47,776 nucleotides of DNA from Paulinella micropora (Eukaryota > Cercozoa > Imbricatea > Euglyphida). Where the stretch lies: positions 213,380 through 261,155 of the forward strand of contig BJOX01000205.1 of the NCBI GenBank assembly GCA_009731375.1, in the 5' to 3' direction. This document shows, piece by piece, positions 23,618 through 33,288 of this stretch. The notes under the pieces were generated by a model, which saw only the letters and a program-made list of their open reading frames with translations, was not told the origin of the DNA and searched no databases. Numbering within the stretch: the first letter of the stretch is position 1; every line of letters starts with the position of its first letter. The position numbers were made by a program, and so were the translations under genes.

Positions 23618-23624
23618 AACCGTT
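23608..23624 (-). promoter_or_regulatory. Copia-1 primer-binding site matching a tRNA-Met anticodon arm
   Basis: The plus strand reads AGCGGCTCATAACCGTT: a 5-bp stem (AGCGG/CCGTT, one G-T pair) around the 7-base loop CTCATAA with anticodon CAT. The minus strand, which is the element sense, is therefore complementary to a tRNA-Met anticodon stem-loop and starts right at the end of the LTR. Drosophila copia is known to prime from an internal site of initiator tRNA-Met, so this is probably the primer-binding site. The exact tRNA is not known here. Confidence 0.65.
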
Positions 23625-24239
23625 GATTAGGTAATACCCGCTCACTCACGGACCTAATACCTTAGACGCCGGTTTGCTGAGAGACTCCGTTAGAAGCCAC
23701 GATACCAATCGACACTTTTAATCCGCACGTATATAGCAGAACTGACAAACTCAAAGGTAATAATGAAACTGAAATAAAGTCCGCACGACTGTAGTTATTA
23801 CACAATGGTTATTGTCCGATTCTGAATGCCAATATGGACCGTTACGTCCGTTACAATTATTGACTAGAACTATACGGATTAATTACTTACCAGTCACAAA
23901 GTAATCACTAAAAGTAAAACGTGATTGTCCTACCAACGACTCGGGACGTCCCTACCGGCCAACGCTTCCCACGCAGAAGAATTTAAGAATAATGAAACAA
24001 TTCCCGCAAGTCGAACTGACGACGTCACACAAAAGATGTACCTCTAGAAAATGACCCACGAAACGGCCTGATATGGGTAATAAGGGTAATGGTAAAAAGC
24101 TAGGGCCACCAGTACCAGAAAAGGTACTCTAAATGACTGTATTAATAACTAATAATACTAATAACCGTAACGAATATTGCTAACGTACCAAATAGCAATA
24201 CGGACGTAGTTGAGGAGGAAGGGTCTAATTAATTGTCCA
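23624..24239 (-). repeat. Copia-1 5' LTR
   Basis: 616 bp starting TG and ending CA on either strand (TGATTAGG...TTGTCCA as written), abutting the primer-binding site. Parts recur at 6125-6229 and 32988-33288. It carries a TATA-like CGTATATAG at 23728-23736 and a hairpin at its inner end. The boundaries come from the TG/CA ends and the copies; no 3' LTR is present for comparison. Confidence 0.65.
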
Positions 24240-24626
24240 ATGCTCCCCTTAATTAGACTCCCTTACGAGTCAGTGTCCACACTGCAACGCGCAACTTAGA
24301 CAACTAGATTACGCAAATAAGCAAAGCGCAAAGTGAGCTATCCTACTACGGCGTCTTCTGTGGAGTTCGGCAATATAGCTACACTATTAACAACTAAAGC
24401 GCAATAAGCACAAAAGTGCATAAAATACGACTATTATTGAAGAAAGCAGAGGTGCTAGCCTACGTCTCCACGACATGTGGAGTTTGGCAATCTAGTCACC
24501 TAATTACTAATCGCTATTCCCTTGCTATCGGGAAACCTAAGAAGAGTCCTACCCAAGAGTCCACGTTATAGAAAGTCCTGCTGTCGGGAGGGTCGTCCCT
24601 CTGAGAGGGAACGGTTCCCTGAGTCT
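24240..24626. other. Non-coding DNA between copia-1 LTR and copia-2 RNase H
   Basis: The 3' LTR of copia-2 should be here, but no second copy was found near 31800-32940. Two short related blocks (TGTGGAGTT[CT]GGCAAT) occur at about 24360 and 24475. Confidence 0.4.
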
Positions 24627-25181
24627 TTAGTCCTTCGCCACATGACGGACGCGACGGTTGTACGGCTCCCCCCGCATGGCCTTGGTGTTGATGTCGGCCA
24701 GGTTGTCGTTGGAGCCCACCTTCTCGTTGACGACGAGGCCCGCCTCCACCTTCTGGTTCACAAAAGCACACCGCAGGTCCACATGTCCTAGTTTCCTAGC
24801 AAACACATTAGTTTCAGCAAGATCTAACGCGCCCTGGTTGTCGCCGTACAAGATGGGGGGCTGCCCCCACCCGTACGGCCCCAGCGCGTCGGAGACCCGT
24901 CCGTCAGCGATGCCCTGTACAAAATTGATGATCTTATCCTGCCCGTGGTACGCTTCCACCATTGCGTACACCTCGGCCTCGCAGGATGAGGCTTCCGGCG
25001 CCGCCGGCACCAGACACTCGCCCGCCGCCGCCTCTGGGCACTCCCCACCTCCCGGCGCGGACGCCACCAGCTCATTGATCGTAGCCTTAGCCTTCTCCTC
25101 CACTCGCGCTTCCAATGCTGTCCCCTTTTGTGGGGCCACCGATACGTTTCGCTTCAGGCAAAAGGGAAGCACGGAGCCTCC
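24627..25181 (-). pseudogene. Copia-2 RNase H, C-terminal part
   Basis: Open on the minus strand to the stop at 24627. It shows CEAEVYAMVEAYHGQDKII, PPILYGDNQGALDLA, RKLGHVDLRCAFVNQKV and NLADINTKAM, the conserved blocks of copia RNase H (S.EAEY.A, LYCDNQ.A, K.KHID.R.HF, DI.TK). An alanine- and glycine-rich insertion of about 30 residues precedes the EAE block. The N-terminal half of the domain is at 28646-29097 on the other strand. Confidence 0.85.
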
Positions 25182-26658
25182 CAGAAAGAAATGAAAGCCC
25201 GCTAAGTCCGATGCCAATCCTTCCTCGGAATCCGACGGGGAGGGGGAGCGTGAAGGTGAAGAGTCCCCGGCTAGAGACAGGGACGGGGTTAGAGCTCCGG
25301 TAAGGGTGCCGTCCCCCATAGGTCCCGACCATGGTGTTGATGCAGACCCCGGTGGTGGGGATGCTACCGCCGGGACCGATAGCAACCCGGTGACTACGCC
25401 CTCCACCAGCCCAAGCAATAGGCGTAGGTCAGTGGGCGCTCGTGCGTTTGGCTTCCTTGAGACGGTCCGAGCCTCCGTGAGTGGGATGCCCTGGTTTGCG
25501 TCCCATGCTAAGACGGTACCCACTGCAGACCGAAAGGTGACTTCCCTGTTACATCCTACTACTAGTACCGGTCCGTCTACGGCCCCCTCAACCTTAGCTG
25601 AGCCTGATAGTCCTACTCGACTAGGTACCGGAGAGCGAGAGAGTCGACTCCGAGCCGTGGCAGAGCAGCAAGAGGAGATGCGCCGGTTGCATCGTCCGGC
25701 GTTGAGCGGTGAGGAAGAAAAAGATGAAGCTGACTTCCGGAACAGGTGGGGAGAGTGGACTAGGCTGTTGTACGACTGGGCGCAGGGGAGTGAGTATCCC
25801 ATGAACAAGCCTAGGTCGCCGAGACATTGGGCCGTAGAAGGAGCAGCAGCAAACAGTGCCGCCGGGTTTCAACCCCGTACTAGACCGTTCCGGGTACGAG
25901 AAAGGATGGTGAACGGTGAGAGCGTACTAGAGAAGGAACACGCCCGTGTGTCCGAAGCCGAAGGAGAAGCTGACCCGGTTGATGACCTAGTGCGTTTCAT
26001 GGCCGAGCGTGGATGGATGGCTAAGGGTATCCGGCTAGCAGAACAGGCTCTACTAGGACGGAGTGTGGACAAAGATCCCATGTTCGATTCAGGGGCTACG
26101 TTGCACTTTGTGCCGGCCGGAGCCGAACAGCGTCTGTTCAACATCAAGCGAGGGATGAAACGGGTAGACACAGTCAACGGGCAGACCACCGTCACTAAGA
26201 AAGGCTCGTTAGACATGACGACCATGAACGAAAAGGGTGAAAAGAACAGGTTACATCTAGGTAGTGTGTGGGTTAGCCCAAACGTAGATGAAACCTTAGT
26301 CTCCGGTCCTAAGTTAGCCAAGGAAGTTTACAGCGTGGTGCTCAACAAGAAGGGGGAGGGCTACATCACTAAGGCCCGGATACCGGATATTTCCCCAGAA
26401 CTTAAGGCCGGTGTCCTGTACCTCGACGCCAAGGATAAGGTGTGGCGCTTTGTGACTTCCACCAACCAAGAGCTGGCTATCGATAAGGCTGAGGCTAGAG
26501 CTTTCTTCGGGAAGGAGATGGCTAAGGTCACGGAGTTGACTAGTGAACAACTTCATCAGAAGTTCGGAGGGCCCGGAAGCACCATGCAGCGCCTCATCAG
26601 TGAAGCGTACGGGATCAAGATAGTGGGTGACAAAACCCATGAGCAAGCGGTAAAATAG
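25182..26658 (+). pseudogene. Copia-2 protease and pre-integrase (inverted segment)
   Basis: Open from about 25195 to TAG at 26656. The first 250 codons are a Ser/Pro/Asp-rich linker. The copia protease site DSGATLHFVP starts at 26086, followed by VDTVNGQTTVTKKGSL. GVLYLDAKDKVWRF near 26410 is the pre-integrase region, and a His-containing stretch (ltseQLHQKFGG) precedes the integrase zinc Cys pair in the next frame segment. Its start is the inversion breakpoint, not a true gene start. Confidence 0.75.
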
Positions 26659-27541
26659 TGTAAGGAGTGTCCAGCCGCAAAAGGGGGAAAAGTGAACCAC
26701 CCGGCAAGCAACCAGTTGACACAGGTAGGGAAGTTCGAAGCTGTGTCGTTCGATAAGTCCGGGTGCCTACGCAAACCCCTCCATGGTGGGTTTTGGTACG
26801 GCACGGTGGGAATCGATGCTAACACCGGGTATGCTTTTGGCCTCCTTCTAAATGATGGCACAGTGGCACCACAAGTGCGTTTCATGCGGGAATGCATAAA
26901 CTTCCTTGAGATGCAGAGCGGCAAGAAGTTGAAGTAAGTCCGAGTAGACGGTGAGCATACCTCAGCTGACTTCAAGGAGCTGGTCCGGGACACGGGAGTG
27001 AGGAAAAGGATCAACGCCTTCAATGAACACAACAAGAACGCTATGCCGAAGTGTCCTAACGTGACTTTTGGCGCAAAGCGCGCCATAACCTGGTTAAGGC
27101 TCAGCTACCCTATGAGCTCTTGGGATATGCGTGGCAGCACGCTATCCTCTTACACAACCTTTCCCCGAAACCATCCGGTGGTGAGGTCCGGATGTTTGAG
27201 CTTATGCCCCGTGAAAGAAAGGTGAATTGGATAGCTTACCTTCATCCCTTTGGGTGCCTATGCCACATGGTCATCGAGGGCAGGTTAGGACATGACGAGA
27301 GCCGGACGTAGATGGCTGCCTGGTTAGGGCTGAGTTTGGAGTACTCCGCACACTTGATCCTGCGCGAAGGAAGGGTGTTCCCATGGCGAAACGTCAAGAA
27401 CTTGGACGACAACCAGCCGGCCTGGCTTTTGTTGCAACCCCTATGGGAGAAGAAGGGCCTGAGCTTGGAGCAGTTCAAGGGAGACCCGTTAGTGGAAGAC
27501 GCCGACCTTGAGCAGCTGTTTGTTCCAAAACCCGGGTGGGG
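26659..27541 (+). pseudogene. Copia-2 integrase, fragmented
   Basis: CKECPAAKGG directly after the TAG at 26656 is the zinc C-x2-C. FEAVSFDKSG, GTVGIDANTGYAFGLL and, after a TAA at 26935, VRVDGEHTSADF correspond to the D..., DxxSxY and DNGxEF positions of copia integrases. HAILLHNLSPKPSGG, LHPFGCLCHMVIEGRL and, after a TAG at 27309, MAAWLGLSLEYSAHLIL match the C-terminal conserved region. A frameshift lies near 27080. Confidence 0.7.
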
Positions 27542-27642
27542 TTGACCGATCCCGGTGAAGGTAAGAAGGCCCCGGATCAGGGGGAGCTTGACAGCTCCGA
27601 TTCCGACGGCGAAGTGGGGAAGCGACCTCTGAACAGGAAGCA

Positions 27643-28645
27643 GTGAAAGCCGAGAAAGAGTGCCCCGATCCCGACCCGGAAACAATAGGGGAGTTGAAGG
27701 GAAGGTGGGTTGAGACCAGCCACTCAGTGGGGCTGGGCTTGGGCCAAGAAGGCCTATGGGGTGGGTTTCCGGGACAAGGTCCGACGAGGCCAGGTGCAAG
27801 GCGTGAGCGAACCCATATGGGGTAAGAAGCAGAAGAAGAACGGACCGGCCCACTGGGTAAAGTTTGAGGATGACGACTCCCCAGACCGTATGTTGGACTC
27901 GGAGACCGTCAAGTACCTTGCCGAGGGTCCGGGGACCGCCCATGCCGCCACGTTCACTAGACCGGTGAGTGAGAAGCAAGCCGACGAGCTAGGGTACTGG
28001 GACGAGTCCCGAGCCGAGGAGATGGCTACGCTCTGGGAGAAAGGTTGCTTCCGGAGAGTCAGAGCCGACTTAGTAGACAAGAAAGACATTTGTGAAGGCC
28101 GGTTCGTTGATGCTACCTAAGAGGCCGGGGGAGAGATCCTGAAGTTCAAAAGCCGATGGACGGCCAAGGGGTTTTCCATGATACAGGGATGGCATTTTGG
28201 GAAACGGGACTTCCCAACCCCGTGTGCCCTTACCATCTTGATGCTTTTCGCCCTAACAGTGTTCTTTGGCTTAGTCTTGTCAAAGTGGGACGTTGGCACC
28301 GCGTACACAGAGGCGTCCGCAGCTGAGCAGGGATATCGCCCCAGTTACATCGTACTCCCGTTTGGTTTAGAAGAGCCGGGGTATGTGTGGGAAATGCTTA
28401 AAGCCCTCTAGGCAGACCGGATACAGGCCGCAAATGGTGGCGGTACAAGCTAGTCCCGTTCTTAGAAGGTTTGGGCTTTAAGGCTCATGTCGCTTTTCCT
28501 TGCTTCTTTTGGCGTTGGCTACCCGGTAAGGACAAACCGGACTTTGTGTTCGTGCACGTCGACGACATGATGGGAGCGTTCAGTGGTAAGGATGTAGAAG
28601 CGGAGTTCTTAGCTGCCGGTCTTTAAGCAAGAGGCGCCGACCGGG
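27643..28645 (+). pseudogene. Copia-2 reverse transcriptase, fragmented
   Basis: EMATLWEKGCFRRV, then after TAA at 28118 LKFKSRWTAKGFSMIQGWHF and the first Asp block KWDVGTAYTEA (28285-28317), as in copia RTs. After TAG at 28408 and a frame change, VFVHVDDMMGAFSG at about 28546-28587 holds the catalytic DD with HVDD where most copia have YVDD. At least two frame changes and three stops are present. Confidence 0.75.
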
Positions 28646-29097
28646 GTGGTAGGCTTGAACATCGAGGATAAGGAAGACTGTCGGTTAGGCCGTACGATCA
28701 AGATCTCTCAGGAGGACTTCATCAGGGAGGCCGTTGAGAAGCTACAGTGCACCAGTCTAGCTACTGCCGATTCGCCCTGGTTGATGCCGGGAGTGCGAGT
28801 GGGTAAGCAATCCGTGTTAGAGCAGTTTTCACCGCAGCACATCGTGGGTGTCCTCTTGTGGACCCGCATCACTCGGCACGAGGTTTTGGGCCCAATAGGG
28901 GAGGTAGAAACCCATGCCTCGAAGCCTGAGTTGTTCAATTACCAACAAGCCGAACAGATCGTGAGGTACCTCAGTGGCACCCGATCTAAAGGCATTCGCT
29001 TTACCAAGGCGGATGGCACCCGCTTGATGTCGTGGGCAGACTCAAGTTGGAAGGGTACGCCTGATGACCGCCGCGCTCGCTGCATCTCCGGAGGCTC
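28646..29097 (+). pseudogene. Copia-2 RT thumb and RNase H start, ending at inversion breakpoint
   Basis: GRTIKISQEDFIREAVEKL and QIVRYLSGTRSKGIRFTK are the copia blocks between RT and RNase H, followed by LMSWADSSWKGTPDDRR with the first RNase H Asp. Similarity stops at ISGG (29084-29095), inside the breakpoint repeat, after which the same strand is antisense gag sequence. Confidence 0.8.
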
Positions 29098-30281
29098 ATC
29101 TTCCACGTCCGCCAAACCATCGGGTTGGTAGTCCTCCGGGCCGGGCCTCACCTTCACCCCTTGTACCTTTTCCCTTTTTGGTTTGAGTAAAGATTTCAGG
29201 TTTTGGCTCATGATACCACTACCAGCCTCAGCCGGCTCGGCCTTTGAACCAATCTCAACCTTCGGGGCAGGTACCGCTGGCGGCCCGCTCACCCCTCTAG
29301 GTCTACCCTTACTCTCTCCACGGGGGATGGGTGCTACCGGACGGAGGGGAGTACCCTTCACCTCTTGGGCGCGTACCGGCACCGATGCTACGGGCGGGGG
29401 CACAACTCCCCCACGAGGGGGGAATACCCCACCTCTGAAGTACATATGCTTCGCTCGGGCACCGGCCTGAGGTTCATGTTGGCGGTGCACCTTCCGCCAT
29501 GAGGGTGCACCAGACGCCTCCCATGTTACCGGTTGACGGCTAATGATCACTCGGTAAACTGTCCGGGTTCACGGGGCTTCGCATAGTGGATGATGGGTAA
29601 GAGAGACCGGTTCCACGGGATGCTCCGCTTGGCGGCTTTTTGTCTCACTATGGCCCCAACCATTAGGGGATGACTCCCACTTTTGATTTGGGCTTCTAAC
29701 CCCCGTTCTCCCATCTCGCACATTAGAGCTAGATGATCCCTTCGAGCTATGTCGGCTGCCCACCGGCGCAAGGCATTTTCTCTCTCTTGCTTGGCTCGCT
29801 GGTACTGATGCTCAACGCAATAGTTGCTATCAATGAGAGTGGCTCCCTTAATCCTAAGGCTGTTGAAGGGAGACTCAAGGTCCTTAAACCGGGCTACGCA
29901 CCGGCGCTTTCCTTCCGCTACTCCATGGCACCGCCCCTCGTTCATCTTATCTATGTCGGCGTCGTCCTCAAGCAAGATCTCAAGACTGTTCTCGTCTTCC
30001 GGGGGTATGATCGGCTCGGGAAGGTTGGCACCCCCGGGTTTAGCCATGAGGGCTTTGTCTTTCGACTTGCCGGTTAGGAACTTCACCATAGCCATGAGGG
30101 CTTTGTCTTTCGACTTGCCGGTTAGGAACTTCACCATCTGGGCTAAGGTGACGCCCGGCTCCTCATCCTCGGAGTCGTCGCTATCACTACCCACGCTGCC
30201 TCCCCCTTCTCCTTTCGGCCTTTGTCCGGGCACTTGCTCAACTTGTGCTTGCCCCCGCACAACCGGCACTTCTTGCTGCAC
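29098..30281 (-). pseudogene. Copia-2 gag C-terminal part with C-x9-C-x26-C-x2-H module
   Basis: Reads on the minus strand from the zinc knuckles to the breakpoint, with a frame change near 29550. Positions 29930-29808 encode RCHGVAEGKRRC ... YCVEHQ, C-x9-C-x26-C-x2-H, nearly the same spacing as in copia-1. A 16-residue block MVKFLTGKSKDKALMA is repeated in tandem (48-bp repeat at 30043-30138). The rest is Pro/Gly-rich and basic. Confidence 0.65.
30043..30138. repeat. 48-bp in-frame tandem duplication in copia-2 gag
   Basis: Two copies of 48 bp starting GCCATGAGGGCTTTGTC, at 30043-30090 and 30091-30138, differing only at the last base. In frame, it duplicates 16 residues. Confidence 0.95.
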
Positions 30282-30670
30282 TTACCGGCGATGTGTCCCC
30301 TTTCAAAGCAGTTAAAACACTTTGGCCCCTTGCTCTTCTCGCTCTTCTTGCTTTTCTCCCGCTTGGGGGTGTCTGCCGGTTTGGGAGGGGTCTTCTTGGC
30401 TTTAGTGGGGTCATGCTCAAACCTACATTTGTCGGCCCATCTACACTCCCCCTGTTTGTCCCACAAGAAACACATCCCTCTCACCTTCCCTCCAACATGG
30501 AGGTAGCGGCAGGAGGCCCCACGAGTGCATTTGCCTTCCTTGCTGAAGAGCCAGCACTCGTCCTTGGGTTTCCCTTTTCCGGCCTTGCGAGCTGCCAAAC
30601 CTTTCTCCGTGGAGCTAGTCACTTTGGCCCGGTCAAACTTCTTGTCTAGCTCAAGGGCACGATCTTGCAC
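30143..30670 (-). pseudogene. Copia-2 nucleocapsid: two CCCH fingers and two CCHC knuckles
   Basis: In order: CWLFSKEGKCTRGASCRYLH and CFLWDKQGECRWADKCRFEH, each C-x7-9-C-x5-C-x3-H, then CFNCFERGHIAGKC (C-x2-C-x4-H-x4-C) and CRLCGGKHKLSKC (C-x2-C-x3-H-x4-C). A Lys/Pro/Ser-rich spacer separates the two types. CCHC knuckles are the usual retroelement RNA-binding motif; CCCH fingers are commonly cellular RNA-binding modules. The frame overlaps the following gag part near 30143-30281, implying a frameshift. Confidence 0.85.
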
Positions 30671-30676
30671 GAACTT

Positions 30677-31801
30677 CTACCAGGAGGCGAAGTCCCACTT
30701 GAAATGCTTACGATTCAGTTCAGCCATTTCAACCCAGACTTGCCAAGCTTTCTTTACCCTAGAGTCAGATTGCTTTGGGCCCACTAACGCGTCCTTCAAT
30801 ATTTGTTGCATCCGGTCATCGGTTGGGGCTTGGCCACAGTCGGCCAACCAGTCTCTCCTACGTTCAAGTCTACACACTGACCAACGTACTGTTGCTTACT
30901 AAAGAGGAAGTCATTCAGTTCCTTCACCTTGTCCTAAACGTCAGAGGGGTCAGCTTTCTTGTACCGGGCTAGCAGTCTGTCCCACAGTGCTTTAGGGTTT
31001 TGGCCAAAGGTCAGCTTCTCCGGATCAGCTAAGTCACGCACTAGACTCTTCGCCCGAGTCACCACCGAGCATGTCATAGATGATATTGAACACCCTCTCT
31101 TTTTGCTTGATCATCTCAGCAAGTACACTAGCGTCATAGGCCATCACCTGTCGTGTCAGTGCGCCTGCACGATCAGCACCCCCCAGTGGGGTTTTGACCT
31201 TAGAGGGGTCCGTCTGTCCTCGGAGGCCCCACTCTTGCTGTCGCCCTCTAAGTCTGAGCCCTTGCCAGTTGACAGCCTAGGTTTGTCAGTGCTAGCATAC
31301 CCACTAGAGTAGAGGTCAGAGGTGTGCCGGTCTTCATCTTCCTCCTCCTCCTCCTTTCCTTCTTCAGTCTCAGTGGTGGGTTTATCCTTCGGACTGCCAA
31401 ATACCGGTTTGTAACGCTTGACTGGGGTTTTCTTTCCTTCCTCTACCCCTAACGCCTCCTCAAGGTTTGAAGCTTCCGGTTTGGGGTTGGGCATGGGCCA
31501 CAGGCGAGTAGGACCCTTGGCCTTGTCCTCGAAGTATTCCTTTACTACTTCTTCTTCCAAGTCAGCCCAATCATTCCACTGCTACCTCTTCCCAAGCTAG
31601 TATAAAGGGGGGCACCTCCCTACCCTTAAGCTGTATCCCTAATACGTTTTCGCGATGTACATATTGTTTGTGGGCGTCAGCACCCTGCAGCACTTCCTTA
31701 GGGGCCTTAGCATTACAGCTTTGCACTACCTGCCTATGCAATAGGATCCATGCCTCTTTGCCGGTGAACGTGATCTTATTGTCTGTCTTTTTAGTAGTCA
31801 T
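30677..31801 (-). pseudogene. Copia-2 gag N-terminal part, frameshifted
   Basis: Start ATG at 31801; MTTKKTDNKITFTGKEAWIL has the copia gag signature F-x-G-x-x-x-W. Frames 31801-31571, 31560-31156 and 30877-30677 give protein-like sequence, the middle one acidic (EEEEEDED) and the last with KAWQVWVEMAELNRKHFKWDF typical of gag helices. Stops and shifts separate them. Confidence 0.65.
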
Positions 31802-32042
31802 TTCTAACCACCGTCAGTCTCGAACAGACACACGCTCCACACACACACCCTCACACACAGCACACAGCTATGCTCTCTACTTGCTAAATAGAGATAGGGT
31901 TACGCTATGCTTACGCTGTTCTGATGGCACAGACACAGGCAAGCAACCACACACACTCCCACACAGAGAGAACACAACAGAGGCTACGAGCAGACTCACA
32001 CACACACTACACAGAATAGTTTTGCTTGTCCACACCACCCTT

Positions 32043-32076
<34 letters not shown>

Positions 32077-32941
32077 AACCACGTGTGTTACCACTGACTC
32101 TAATGCTCAAACTACACTGAGGCTACCTCAGCTACCACCTATGATAGCTTTCCACCTACTAGCAGCTCTATCTGCAAAGTCAGTTCTTCAACCTACCTAG
32201 GTTTGTAGTTGTTTTGGTACAACNNNNNNNNNNTGTACAACCACCTAAACACTTACCTTTCGCTACTCCCCTCGTGTCAAATGCACGGTTCTTCAGAGCT
32301 CACGACCTCACCACACCTCTCTCTCACTCCTCACACAGTCACAGCAGCGACACAAGGAGTAGATGCGATGATGCAGTACGAGTTCAACAATAACTTTGCG
32401 ATGTAAGCTGTTGTGTCCGTGGGCAGTGGGTGCTCAATCCCGCCTGTCACCACGGCAAGCACAACTGGCCTACTGTTTTGCACTCTGGCCTTGCAACTTG
32501 TTGTGTCCGTGGGCAGTGGGTGCTCAATCCCGACTGTCACCACGGCAAACACAACTGGCCTACTGTTTTGCACTCTGGCCTTGCAACTTGTTGTGTCCGT
32601 GGGCAGTGGGTGCTCAATCCCGACTGTCACCACGGCAAGCACAACTGTCCACGTCACATAACAAATGAACAACACCTTTAGGAGGCTCACCCCCCCCGCA
32701 CTACGACCTGTACGCTTCGGTGTAACCCCCCTGTCTCTCTGTCCTGTCCCCCACCTTGCCCTTGCACTGCACACCAGCAGAGCAGGACGTGGGTAGTGCC
32801 TACAGTGATCAGCTGTAGCCACACAATCGAAAATGCGCACTTTCCTGTAACGGGGTCACTAAGGTGGACCCCTCACCCCTTTAACGAAGGTTCTCCTCTG
32901 CGATCCGTTGCACAGATCACGCTGCAAGGCTCGATAACACG
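31802..32941. other. Copia-2 5' region: CT array, gap, 90-bp tandem repeat
   Basis: Upstream of copia-2 gag in element sense. It holds an AC/CA-rich stretch, a CT dinucleotide array (about 32043-32074), a 10-N gap at 32224-32233 and the 90-bp tandem repeat described separately. A 5' LTR is expected here but no partner copy is present to define it. Confidence 0.5.
32408..32648. repeat. 90-bp tandem repeat, about 2.7 copies
   Basis: The unit beginning TTGTGTCCGTGGGCAGTGGG starts at 32411, 32501 and 32591, with one or two differences per copy. Tandem repeats of this size in LTR or leader regions often carry transcription signals, but no known site is recognised. Confidence 0.95.
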
Positions 32942-33288
32942 TAGGAAGAAAACCCTCGCGACTTCTCCAAACGGCGACCGGAACTCGGGGCGTCCCCCTC
33001 CTACCGGCCAACGCTTCCCACGCAGAAGAATTTAAGAATAATGAAACAATTCCTGCCAGTCAAACTGACGAAGTCACACAAAAGATGTACCTCCAGAAAA
33101 TGACCCACGAAACGGCCTGATATGGGTAATAAGGGTAATGGTAAAAAGCTAGTGCCACCAGTACCAGAAAAGGTACTCTAAATGACTGTATTAATAACTA
33201 ATAATACTACTAACCGTAACGAATAATGCTAACGTACCAAATAGCAATACGGACGTAGTTGAGGAGGAAGGGTCTAATTAATTGTCCA
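32942..33288 (-). repeat. LTR fragment (copia-1 type), internally deleted
   Basis: 32988-33288 matches 23942-24239 of the copia-1 LTR (more than 95% by eye) and ends in the same TTGTCCA. The left flank 32943-32987 matches 6078-6121. About 320 bp of LTR between these blocks are missing, as compared with the other two copies. It is not clearly the LTR of copia-2. Confidence 0.7.

Larger units (their letters stand above)
18360..24239 (-). mobile_element. Copia-1: Ty1/copia retrotransposon, 3' truncated
   Basis: Read on the minus strand: LTR (24239-23624), primer-binding site, gag, zinc knuckle, Cys-His module, acidic region, protease, integrase, and a short acidic linker fading out near 18360. 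No reverse transcriptase, RNase H or 3' LTR follows, so about the last 2.5 kb is missing. The gene order PR-IN without intervening RT is diagnostic of Ty1/copia. Frameshifts, one TAG and a 53-bp tandem duplication (22308-22413) mark it as inactive. Confidence 0.85.
24627..31801 (-). mobile_element. Copia-2: Ty1/copia element with inverted pol segment
   Basis: Gag (31801-29098) and the RNase H end (25181-24627) lie on the minus strand. The intervening protease-integrase-RT-RNase H start (25182-29089) reads on the plus strand. Both junctions carry the same 8 bp in opposite orientation: GAGCCTCC at 25174-25181 and GGAGGCTC at 29090-29097. Turning the segment round puts gag, protease, integrase, RT and RNase H in normal copia order, and reading frames agree at both junctions. 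LTRs were not identified. Multiple stops and frameshifts make the copy inactive. Confidence 0.85.

Noticed and set aside
25306-25808. Minus-strand frame running through 25182-25808 as part of RNase H
   Set aside because: RNase H similarity stops at 25181, the inversion breakpoint; beyond it the frame is the shadow of the plus-strand protease linker.
13104-28410. TAG reassigned to an amino acid, because several TAGs interrupt RT-RH, the zinc knuckle and integrase
   Set aside because: TAA and TGA stops and frameshifts also interrupt these elements, and TGG-to-TAG transitions explain most cases; host exons here do not use TAG internally.
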